From an uncultured Eubacteriales bacterium (lineage in GTDB: Bacteria; Bacillota; Clostridia; Oscillospirales; Acutalibacteraceae): DNA of 20,027 nt. Both the position numbers and the translations under genes were made by a program. The notes below the pieces were generated by a model that worked only from the letters and a program-made list of their open reading frames with translations, had not been told where the DNA came from and did not search any database. The DNA is taken from the NCBI GenBank assembly GCA_934700635.1, contig CAKUXU010000005.1, positions 1-20,027 on the forward strand, in the 5' to 3' direction. Positions 8,335-13,820 of this stretch are shown one piece after another. How positions within the stretch are numbered: the stretch's first letter is position 1; every line of letters begins with the position of its first letter.

Positions 8335-8375
8335 CTATTATTACATTATGTTACAATATAGCAGAGGTGGTAATA

Positions 8376-8579
8376 TTGATAAAAAATAAAAAGTTTCACC
8401 TCAGCTTGGGAACATCCAAGGGGGAGGATGGGTACAGGACTTTCTCAATACGATTAAAAAAGAAAGTTGTTGACAAACTTGACAATCTTTCATTTAAAAC
8501 CTGTAGAAGTCGAAATGAAATAATTTCACTTATGATTGATTTTTCGTTAGAGAATTACGAAGAAGCAAGTGGAGATTGA
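8376..8579 (+). CDS. Small ribbon-helix-helix (Arc/CopG-type) DNA-binding protein
   Basis: The 67-residue product has the pattern of a ribbon-helix-helix protein: a strand YRTFSIRL (about 20-27), a first helix KKKVVDKLDNLSF, a turn with CRSRNEI and a second helix ending DFSLEN. Such proteins dimerise through the strand and bind short palindromes, so the palindrome at 8286 may be its own operator. The TTG at 8376 is chosen because AGAGGTGG (8363-8370) lies 5 bases upstream; the in-frame GTG at 8367 overlaps that ribosome site. It could also be an antitoxin-like or plasmid/mobile-element type regulator, but no toxin gene lies next to it. A strong terminator follows. Confidence 0.8.
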   Translation: MIKNKKFHLSLGTSKGEDGYRTFSIRLKKKVVDKLDNLSFKTCRSRNEIISLMIDFSLENYEEASGD

Positions 8580-8602
8580 TATATTTATCTTTTTGAGGAA
8601 TG

Positions 8603-8647
8603 TACCCAGTCCGTAACCGTTAAGGTGCCCGGGCTGGGTATTTTTTT
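8603..8647 (+). terminator. Rho-independent terminator after the ribbon-helix-helix gene
   Basis: TACCCAG (8603-8609) pairs with CTGGGTA (8634-8640), with more GC pairs inside (TCCG with CCGG), followed by seven T residues at 8641-8647. The reverse strand lacks a T-run, so it acts mainly on forward transcription. Confidence 0.9.
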
Positions 8648-8652
8648 GTTTA

Positions 8653-8736
8653 TTAAATCTTTTCTTTCTTAATTTTAAATATCTTTCTTAAAAAGAAACC
8701 TAAAAATGCGGGACTTTTAACTACAACAACTTTCAT
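8653..8736 (-). CDS. spoVM: Stage V sporulation protein M (27 residues)
   Basis: This 27-codon frame encodes a very small amphipathic peptide that lines up without gaps with B. subtilis SpoVM (26 residues). Shared positions include Met1, Lys2, Lys7, Pro9, Phe11, Leu12, Gly13 and Arg17, and the C-terminus is basic. SpoVM is made in the mother cell, lies shallowly in the convex forespore membrane and anchors SpoIVA so that coat assembly and cortex formation can go on; Pro9 is known to matter for that shallow insertion. GGGAGG on the reverse strand, 9 bases before ATG 8736, is a strong ribosome site. It lies 25 bases after the 47-residue membrane protein gene and is probably transcribed with it. 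No convincing SigE promoter is visible. Genes of this length are often missed in annotation. Confidence 0.93.
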   Translation of the reverse strand: MKVVVVKSPAFLGFFLRKIFKIKKEKI

Positions 8737-8761
8737 ATATCAAGACCTCCCTATATTAAAG

Positions 8762-8905
8762 TCAACGTTTAACTAATGATATAGACAAAATTACAAGGAT
8801 CAGCGATATAATAATTATTATGACTTGTTCTGGAAATAAAAATGAAAGTATAAGCCCCAGTCCAAAAGCAAGTGAAAGTACACCTTGCTGTTTATAGCTA
8901 CACAT
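8762..8905 (-). CDS. Small membrane protein, 47 residues, unknown function
   Basis: This frame encodes a 47-residue peptide with two apolar stretches split by FPEQV: residues 8-24 (VLSLAFGLGLILSFLF) and 28-44 (mostly Ile, Leu, Val), with a KR end. It would span the membrane twice or form a hairpin. The reverse-strand sequence GGCGGTGA just before ATG 8905 offers a ribosome site about 7 bases away. It lies directly upstream of spoVM in the same direction, so it may be co-expressed in sporulation. I do not recognise a family. The frame begins right inside one arm of an 11-base inverted repeat. Confidence 0.65.
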   Translation of the reverse strand: MCSYKQQGVLSLAFGLGLILSFLFPEQVIIIIISLILVILSISLVKR

Positions 8906-8906
8906 A

Positions 8907-9000
8907 AAATTCACCGCCACTCACACATAGATAGAAAGCAATGACTGAAACTTAATTTTTAAGACCTCTGTTTCTATACTATACGAATAGCGGTGAATTT
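8907..9000. repeat. Spaced 11-bp inverted repeat between the 47-residue gene and xre
   Basis: AAATTCACCGC (8907-8917) and GCGGTGAATTT (8990-9000) are perfect inverted copies 72 bases apart. Between them TAGATAGAAA and TTTCTATACTA can also pair, so the whole stretch could fold as one long imperfect hairpin. It lies in the reverse-strand leader of the 47-residue gene and touches the 3' end of xre. It could be an RNA element between the two genes, or the ends of a small relic element. Confidence 0.6.
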
Positions 9001-9001
9001 G

Positions 9002-9391
9002 TTATTTTTTATTTTTATATTCAGACAAAACTACAGCAATTGCAACACGAAGGGCATTAGAAATTTTAATCTTACTTTCCTTGTCCATAAATTTTCCATT
9101 TAACATAATATTCTTTTCAGTTTCAATATATTTAGTAAATTTATCAAGCATCATTCCAACATCGTTGTCTTTTGTTTTAAAACAGTTTCCTTCTATATCA
9201 AGCATGTAGTCACTGGTAACATTTAATTCGTTACAAATTTTTGAAAGAACTTGGCCGCTCGGCTCTCTTCTTCCTTGCTCATACATTCCTATACAAGACG
9301 GTGAAACCTGTACTCTTTCGGCCAATTCAGATTGTGTAAGACCCGATTTAAGACGCAGGCTTTTAATTTTTTTACTTAAGTCTTCTTTCAT
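9002..9391 (-). CDS. XRE-family transcriptional regulator
   Basis: This 129-residue protein has an N-terminal Cro/C1-type helix-turn-helix: residues 18-45 read LTQSELAERV, then VSPSCIGMYEQGRREPS, the standard pattern with recognition helix and following turn. The C-terminal part (about 70-129) is helical and lacks recognisable TPR repeats or a peptidase domain, so it is a simple dimeric repressor-like protein, not an Rgg/PlcR-type peptide sensor. The start is ATG 9391, nine bases after AAAGGTG; the in-frame TTG nine codons upstream lacks a ribosome site. It diverges from the operon at 9755, and a palindrome lies at its own promoter, so autoregulation and control of the neighbouring genes are likely. 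Confidence 0.9.
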   Translation of the reverse strand: MKEDLSKKIKSLRLKSGLTQSELAERVQVSPSCIGMYEQGRREPSGQVLSKICNELNVTSDYMLDIEGNCFKTKDNDVGMMLDKFTKYIETEKNIMLNGKFMDKESKIKISNALRVAIAVVLSEYKNKK

Positions 9392-9517
9392 TAAGCTTAC
9401 ACCTTTCCTAACTTTCAATTTTTGATTTTTCCATCACTTAAAAAACTCATTTTATCAAATAATAACTGTTTCGACAGCGGAAGTAACGAGAAAATTGTCG
9501 TACAAATAAACTACTTT

Positions 9518-9552
9518 ATTATAGTATCATTCTACGCTTGTTGCACACAAGC
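9518..9552 (-). promoter_or_regulatory. Promoter and palindromic operator of xre
   Basis: On the reverse strand TATAAT (9518-9523) is a perfect -10 element. The 17-base palindrome GCTTGT-TGCAC-ACAAGC (9536-9552) covers where the -35 region would be, so bound protein would block RNA polymerase. This is a likely autorepression site. The surrounding 363-base gap (9392-9754) also holds the forward promoter at 9623 and the second palindrome at 9726, and I see no gene in it. Confidence 0.65.
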
Positions 9553-9622
9553 TAAGATAAAAAATGATATTTTTTGTAAAATTCTAGATTTTTGTTATTT
9601 AATGTTAAAAATAAAAAAATAG

Positions 9623-9651
9623 TTGACGGATAAATATACATATGCTACTAT
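9623..9651 (+). promoter_or_regulatory. Promoter of the 69-residue/sigma-like operon
   Basis: TTGACG (9623-9628) and TACTAT (9646-9651) are 17 bases apart. Transcription from about 9658 would give a leader of nearly 100 bases that contains the palindrome at 9726, right before the ribosome site. Confidence 0.7.
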
Positions 9652-9725
9652 ATTTATAAAAAGTGTTTTTTGGATTTGGTCTTAAAATTAAAAACAAATT
9701 ATTGAAATTATTTTTTTGCAGCTAA

Positions 9726-9742
9726 CTACACGTTTCGTGTAG
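9726..9742. promoter_or_regulatory. Palindromic element, copy 2, abutting the ribosome site
   Basis: CTACACG-TTT-CGTGTAG is a perfect palindrome with 7-base arms. It lies 84 bases after the promoter's -35 hexamer end and touches AAAGGAG (9743-9749), the ribosome site of the 69-residue gene. As DNA it matches the copy at 8286 (operator). As RNA it would be a short hairpin next to the ribosome site. Either way it can control the operon. Confidence 0.65.
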
Positions 9743-9754
9743 AAAGGAGAGTTT

Positions 9755-9964
9755 ATGTATTACCTGAAATTATACAAAGAGTACATAAAGCAAATGGATG
9801 TTTTGAAATCACATATTAAATCACTTAAAAATACTCCTGGTGAAATGTGGGAACATGAAAATATCAAATGGAGAGTTTCTGTGCTTTATAGTATGTATCT
9901 TGATATGAAACATACTGCTGAATATTTAAAAAGAAAATGCGAGGTTATGAAAAATGAAAACTAA
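9755..9964 (+). CDS. Small helical protein, 69 residues, unknown function
   Basis: The product is a highly charged, probably all-helical 69-residue protein rich in Lys, Tyr and Met, with no signal peptide or membrane segment. The segments YLKLYKEYIKQMDVLKSHI and VLYSMYLDMKHTAEYLKRKC read as two amphipathic helices split by a TPGEMW turn. I do not recognise a family. AAAGGAG at 9743-9749 precedes ATG 9755 at normal spacing. The last 11 bases overlap the start of the sigma-like gene, which suggests translational coupling and a joint function, as seen with small genes of phage or conjugative-element regulatory modules. Confidence 0.75.
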   Translation: MYYLKLYKEYIKQMDVLKSHIKSLKNTPGEMWEHENIKWRVSVLYSMYLDMKHTAEYLKRKCEVMKNEN

Positions 9965-10253
9965 ATTGTTTCATTTGGATGATTTTACGGAATCTATAAT
10001 AAGTGTTTCCGAGTATAAAAATAATATACACGATAAAGTTGATATTAATTATATGAAAATGAAAGAGGCAGTTAAAAATATAATTAAAGGGGAACTAACT
10101 CAAAGACAAAGAGTGTGTATTTTAATGTATTATGGTGAATCTATGAAAATGAAAGATATAGCAAGTAATTTGGGAATAGGAATTTCTTCAGTTTCAAGAC
10201 ATATTAAAAAAGCTAAAAACCGTATAAAAAAAACTATTGAATATTATTTTTGA
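9954..10253 (+). CDS. Sigma-70 region 4-like DNA-binding protein
   Basis: The 99-residue product has a clear sigma-70 region 4 / LuxR-like helix-turn-helix at about residues 48-93 (LTQRQRVCILMYYGE, then KDIASNLGIGISSVSRHIKKA). There is no region 2, so it cannot be a complete sigma factor. Proteins like this act as transcription activators or accessory sigma-like regulators in phage and integrative elements. The first 45 residues are polar and unassigned. GAGGT at 9941-9945 lies 8 bases before ATG 9954, inside the end of the upstream gene. The secreted peptide gene that follows has its own promoter and may be a target; that is inference. Confidence 0.85.
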   Translation: MKTKLFHLDDFTESIISVSEYKNNIHDKVDINYMKMKEAVKNIIKGELTQRQRVCILMYYGESMKMKDIASNLGIGISSVSRHIKKAKNRIKKTIEYYF

Positions 10254-10265
10254 ATTTGTTTATAG

Positions 10266-10294
10266 TTGACAAATTATACATATATAATTATAAT
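10266..10294 (+). promoter_or_regulatory. Consensus sigma-A promoter for the secreted peptide
   Basis: TTGACA (10266-10271) and TATAAT (10289-10294) are both perfect and 17 bases apart. A good ribosome site (AAGGGGA, near 10312-10318) follows, then ATG 10327. The gene should be strongly expressed unless repressed. Confidence 0.88.
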
Positions 10295-10326
10295 ATATAC
10301 ACATTTTAATAAAAGGGGACGATAAA

Positions 10327-10614
10327 ATGAAAAAATATAATTTTTTAGTAAAACAATTATTGTTGGGGACTTTTACCATGTCAATTTTAGTTTCTGTTCA
10401 AGATGCTTATACTGGTGTTTCTGAAAAGTCATTAAGAGAAAAAATGCAAGAAATGAATATTAAAGTTCCGGATGCTAATCCGGTTTACGGAAACCCTAAA
10501 AATAAAAGTGCTGAAAATAAAGAAAAATCCTCGCAAGATAATAAATCCTACGGCATAACAAATGAAATTTTACTTAAACAAATGGAAAAAATGGGTCTTA
10601 AACCTGTGTGTTGA
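10327..10614 (+). CDS. Small secreted peptide with internal repeat and C-terminal Cys
   Basis: This 95-residue product starts with a standard Sec-type signal: basic MKKYNFLVK, an apolar core to about residue 23, and a likely cut near QDA/YTG at 27. The mature part is hydrophilic. Residues 36-48 (LREKMQEMNIKVP) and 82-93 (LLKQMEKMGLKP) are diverged copies of one motif, joined by a Lys/Asn/Ser-rich linker. The chain ends in GLKPVC, a free C-terminal cysteine. There is no lipobox. A C-terminal short motif behind a Sec signal and a disordered spacer is the layout of peptide pheromone precursors such as PapR or Phr, but no partner receptor is evident here. I do not recognise a family. Confidence 0.8.
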   Translation: MKKYNFLVKQLLLGTFTMSILVSVQDAYTGVSEKSLREKMQEMNIKVPDANPVYGNPKNKSAENKEKSSQDNKSYGITNEILLKQMEKMGLKPVC

Positions 10615-10718
10615 TTTTTTGCTTATCGCTATAAATTGATTTTAATAGGTTTAAAAAGTCATAAAATATCTATAAATCATAAAATAGTTTAAAATCATCA
10701 ATAAATTTACAGCGCATT

Positions 10719-10752
10719 ATGACAAAAAATTCCATATGCTTGCTTATATAAT
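10719..10752 (+). promoter_or_regulatory. Candidate spoIIE promoter with wide spacing
   Basis: ATGACA (10719-10724) and TATAAT (10747-10752) are 22 bases apart, wider than the usual 17. Spo0A-activated SigA promoters such as B. subtilis spoIIE and spoIIG show this wide spacing with Spo0A boxes near the -35. TGACAAA (10720-10726) differs by one base from the Spo0A box TGNCGAA. Upstream, TCATAAAATA occurs twice (10659-10668 and 10677-10686), 18 bases apart. Confidence 0.4.
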
Positions 10753-10800
10753 TAATTCAAACGAAAAGTTTTAAGAATTAATAATAGGTGGCGATGGAAG

Positions 10801-13095
10801 TTGAAGGAATCTTTAGTTAAAACAAGCGGAAAGTTAGCACAGGCTGCTAAAAATTATTCTATTAAGTTGATTTTTGCAAAAACAATGTATTTTATTTCTG
10901 CAATGCTAATTTCAAGAGGTTATATTTTTGGCAGTTGCTATCCGTTTGGACTTTCTTTATCCGCATCTGTACCGGGTAAGATGCTTTTTCCTACTTTAGT
11001 TGGATCTATTTTTGGTTATTTGGTTCCTTTAAGACTGGGACAAGGTATGAGATACATATCTACAGTTATTTCAATAGCGGCAATAAGGTGGGCATTGAGT
11101 GATGTTGAAAAAATTAAAAATCATGTGCTTTACACGCCAATGGTTGTTTTTATGTCGTCTATTGTTACTGGTTTAGCGGTTAACTGTGCAGACGGATTTA
11201 GCAGTCACGGGGTTTTAATTACTTTCTTCGAATGTTTAGTTGCGTCTATTGTATCTTATTTTTTTGATACCAGCTTTAAAATTATTAAAAGTAAAAAAAT
11301 CTATAATCTTAATATGAAAGAGCTTTCGTGTATAGTTGCAAGCTTGAGTGTGTCTTTAATTTCTCTTTCAGGAATTAATATTCATGGGATATCGATCGGT
11401 AGAATTTTAGGTATAACTCTTACTTTAATTTCTGCATATTGCTTTGGAGTTGTAGGAGGGTGCATTGCGGGAGTTTCTGTAGGTGTTATATTTATATTGC
11501 CTTCTTTTGGCCTTAGCTATATTTCAGGAGCTTATGCTTTTGCTGGAATGATTTGCGGAGCATTTTCTTCATTTGGAAGACTAGGAATTTGTGTTTCATT
11601 TACTCCTGCATATTTACTTTTATGCTTAAGCTGTATGGATTTTATGCAGTCTTCTGGAAGAATTTATGAACTTTTATTTGGCCTTTTAATATTTTATGTT
11701 TTACCGAATTCGGTTTTTGGATTTCTAAAGAATAATGCGATTTACATAAATTCAACTAAAAATAATTGCTCTTCGGATTTCGCTTCAAAACGTCTTAAAT
11801 TAATTTCGGATTGTTTCGCTTCTTCATGCAGATGCCTTGAAAAAATAGAATTGGAAGCAGAAAATATATCTAAAACCAGTTTTGAAGAAACGGGTATTGA
11901 ATGTGTAAAAGCTTATTGTTCAGGATGTGGTATGAGGAAGCTTTGTTGGGATCAAAACTGTAAATCTACATATTTTTCGATTAAAAACATGATATATGAA
12001 ATTGCCAAATCGGATAAAGCTTTGAGCAGTTTAAAAAATTGCAATAAACAAAATGAAATAATAAAAAGAATAACCGCTTTAAAAAGAGATTTTTCTTCAT
12101 ATGAAGCTGTTAAAAATCAAACAAAAGAATTTAAAAGCATTGCAATGCATCATTTTGAGGACATAAGTCATTTACTTTCAGATATATCAGAAGGAATGAA
12201 ATTCGAAAACGATATTCCTGAAATAACACTTAAAATAAAAAAGTTATTAAGTAAGAAAAATATGAAATCAGAGGATGTATTGTGTAAAAAAATTAATGAT
12301 AAGATGTTTTTAAATATTAAAATAGGAATATTTGAAAAAAATAAATTTGATGAAAAATTACTTAAAGATATTTCATCTTTAATAGGAAGAAAAATGGACA
12401 AACCAATTTTTAACATGGTGGATAACAGCTGTATTGTTAATATTTCTGAGAAAAAAAATTACGAGGTTAACTTTTCGGTAAGCCAGCATGCATGTAACGG
12501 AGGAAAATTTTGCGGAGACAGTTGTAGGTGTTTTGAAGATGAAGAAGGAAACTTTAGCGTTATTTTGAGTGATGGAATGGGAACAGGAGGAGGTGCTGCT
12601 GTTGAAGGAACTTTGGCGGCTGAACTGACCAAACACTTTCTGAAATTCGGAATGAATTTTTCTTTAGCTTTGAAAATAGTTAACTCAGTTATGCTTTTAA
12701 ATACAAAATCCGAAACTTTAGCGGCATTGGATATACTTTCAATAAATCTTTTTAATGCGGAAGCAAAATTTATTAAAGCAGGTTCTCCGTCAGGGTTTAT
12801 AATTCATGAAAATGAAATTGAGAAAATAAATTTTTCATCCTTACCAATAGGAATACTAAGCGATGTTTCTTCTTCAAACAGAACTGTAAAATTAAATCCT
12901 GAAGATATAGTTATTATGGTTTCTGACGGTGTAACCGATTTAGGAGAACAATTTGTAGATGAATTGTTTAAGAATATGAATACGAGAAATGTCTCTGAAA
13001 TATCTAAATATGTAGTTTCTATGGCGGCAAAAGAGAGAAAAAACAGTGACGATGACGATATTACGGCAATTGCTATTAAAATTTCTGAAATATAA
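10801..13095 (+). CDS. spoIIE: Stage II sporulation protein E, membrane PP2C-type phosphatase
   Basis: The 764-residue product has the SpoIIE architecture: about ten membrane-spanning segments in roughly the first 310 residues, a helical central region with Cys residues (CVKAYCSGCGMRKLC), and a C-terminal PP2C phosphatase domain. Phosphatase metal-binding signatures are visible: CGDSC near 574, VILSDGMGTGGGA near 588 and IVIMVSDGVTDLG near 703. SpoIIE dephosphorylates SpoIIAA to release SigF in the forespore and also takes part in the polar septum. B. subtilis SpoIIE is 827 residues, so this is somewhat shorter. The start is TTG 10801, nine bases after AGGTGG (10786-10791); a nearby ATG at 10794 is in another frame. 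No neighbouring ftsH or tilS is seen. Confidence 0.95.
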   Translation: MKESLVKTSGKLAQAAKNYSIKLIFAKTMYFISAMLISRGYIFGSCYPFGLSLSASVPGKMLFPTLVGSIFGYLVPLRLGQGMRYISTVISIAAIRWALSDVEKIKNHVLYTPMVVFMSSIVTGLAVNCADGFSSHGVLITFFECLVASIVSYFFDTSFKIIKSKKIYNLNMKELSCIVASLSVSLISLSGINIHGISIGRILGITLTLISAYCFGVVGGCIAGVSVGVIFILPSFGLSYISGAYAFAGMICGAFSSFGRLGICVSFTPAYLLLCLSCMDFMQSSGRIYELLFGLLIFYVLPNSVFGFLKNNAIYINSTKNNCSSDFASKRLKLISDCFASSCRCLEKIELEAENISKTSFEETGIECVKAYCSGCGMRKLCWDQNCKSTYFSIKNMIYEIAKSDKALSSLKNCNKQNEIIKRITALKRDFSSYEAVKNQTKEFKSIAMHHFEDISHLLSDISEGMKFENDIPEITLKIKKLLSKKNMKSEDVLCKKINDKMFLNIKIGIFEKNKFDEKLLKDISSLIGRKMDKPIFNMVDNSCIVNISEKKNYEVNFSVSQHACNGGKFCGDSCRCFEDEEGNFSVILSDGMGTGGGAAVEGTLAAELTKHFLKFGMNFSLALKIVNSVMLLNTKSETLAALDILSINLFNAEAKFIKAGSPSGFIIHENEIEKINFSSLPIGILSDVSSSNRTVKLNPEDIVIMVSDGVTDLGEQFVDELFKNMNTRNVSEISKYVVSMAAKERKNSDDDDITAIAIKISEI

Positions 13096-13161
13096 CATAA
13101 TGTTTAAAAATATAATTTTACAATAATAAAAATTTATAAATAATTTTATATTAAAAAAGTG

Positions 13162-13190
13162 TTGACATTTTAAAAAAAATATAATACAAT
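13162..13190 (+). promoter_or_regulatory. Strong promoter of the GG-leader peptide at 13248
   Basis: TTGACA (13162-13167) and TACAAT (13185-13190) are 17 bases apart. It shares TTGACATTT with the promoter of the reverse-strand leader peptide. Transcription would begin near 13197, so the in-frame ATG upstream of 13248 is not used. Confidence 0.82.
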
Positions 13191-13247
13191 AAATGTGTGA
13201 GTTCGAGAGGACAAAACAAATCTGATAATATTTTAGGAGGACACAAA

Positions 13248-13595
13248 ATGTTAAATTTAAAAGCTTTAAGTATCAATGAACTCGAAAATGTAGTAGGAGG
13301 TAAGACAGCAGCCGAAGCAGGATTGTATGGATACAAAGACGGTGTAGTACAAACAGTTAAAGCAATTCTTCCTTTCCTTGAACCAACAGTAACAGAAGAA
13401 CTAGTTGAAGGTAAAAATAAAGAACTCGGTTACTTCTCAAAAATTGGAAAGAACTTCTCAAACATTGATGGCACAGGCAAAAAAGTTGCAGTAGCAGCAA
13501 CTATAGCAGGCGCTCCAGCAGCAGGAGCAGCTGCAGTAGCAGGAGCAGCTGTCGGCGGATACTTCTTAGTAAAAAAATACTTAATTAAAAAATAG
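13248..13595 (+). CDS. Double-glycine leader peptide, Ala/Gly-rich C-terminus, likely highly expressed
   Basis: This 115-residue precursor has a textbook double-glycine leader, LSINELENVVGG, ending at residues 17-18. The leader is typical of substrates of C39-peptidase ABC exporters. The mature chain would be 97 residues: a polar part with LPFLEPTVTEEL, then an Ala/Gly-rich apolar stretch at about 79-107, then KKYLIKK. ATG 13248 follows TAGGAGG (13234-13240). The longer frame starting at 13197 begins at the expected transcription start and is discarded. All four Phe codons are TTC and four of five Tyr codons are TAC, unlike the AT-loving neighbours; with a strong promoter and ribosome site this points to heavy expression. 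A bacteriocin-like or signalling role is inferred, not shown. Confidence 0.85.
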   Translation: MLNLKALSINELENVVGGKTAAEAGLYGYKDGVVQTVKAILPFLEPTVTEELVEGKNKELGYFSKIGKNFSNIDGTGKKVAVAATIAGAPAAGAAAVAGAAVGGYFLVKKYLIKK

Positions 13596-13623
13596 TTTAA
13601 ACTATAAGGTGTAATTCTTTTTC

Positions 13624-13800
13624 TCACTGTAGGGGGTTGAAGATGTAAGCCTAGTACCGTGGGCCATATGGGAATTCACACTTGTAGACACTGCGTAAGA
13701 CGTTCTAAATTTAGTAGAATGCAGAGTGATTAAAGCAATAAGCCACCTATTTAATCTTCATTGTAGATAGTTAAGTGGGTGGTAGTTTGCAACTAAATAG
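13624..13800 (+). ncRNA. Structured RNA candidate, family not assigned (raiA-type possible)
   Basis: The gap between two leader peptide genes is denser in GC-bearing sequence than other intergenic DNA here and folds well. A 12-pair stem joins CCACCTATTTAA (13743-13754) with TTAAGTGGGTGG (13771-13782), with only wobble pairs as departures. Its 16-base loop contains TCTTCA (13755-13760), which is complementary to TGAAGA at 13638-13643, giving a possible pseudoknot. A 7-pair hairpin joins 13701-13707 with 13715-13721, enclosed by CACT/AGTG (13689-13692 with 13725-13728). GCCT/GGGC (13649-13652 with 13661-13664) forms another stem. There is no open frame. Size and pseudoknot would suit the clostridial raiA RNA; 6S RNA was also considered. 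It could instead be the leader of the next gene, whose ribosome site begins at about 13801. Confidence 0.55.
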
Positions 13801-13820
13801 AAAGGAAAAGGTTTATAAGT

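Noticed and set aside
8376..8579. Toxin-antitoxin pair with the ribbon-helix-helix protein as antitoxin
   Set aside because: A terminator follows immediately and no toxin-sized forward gene adjoins it.
9422..9622. 66-codon forward frame between xre and the 69-residue gene
   Set aside because: It lies across the reverse xre promoter and operator, has no ribosome site and reads as low-complexity residues.
8127..10614. Complete prophage or integrative element
   Set aside because: XRE, ribbon-helix-helix and sigma-like genes suggest such an element, but no integrase, att repeats or structural genes are visible and spoVM lies in the middle.
13197..13247. N-terminal extension of leader peptide 2
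   Set aside because: The expected transcription start is near 13197, and a strong ribosome site precedes the ATG at 13248, which gives a textbook leader.
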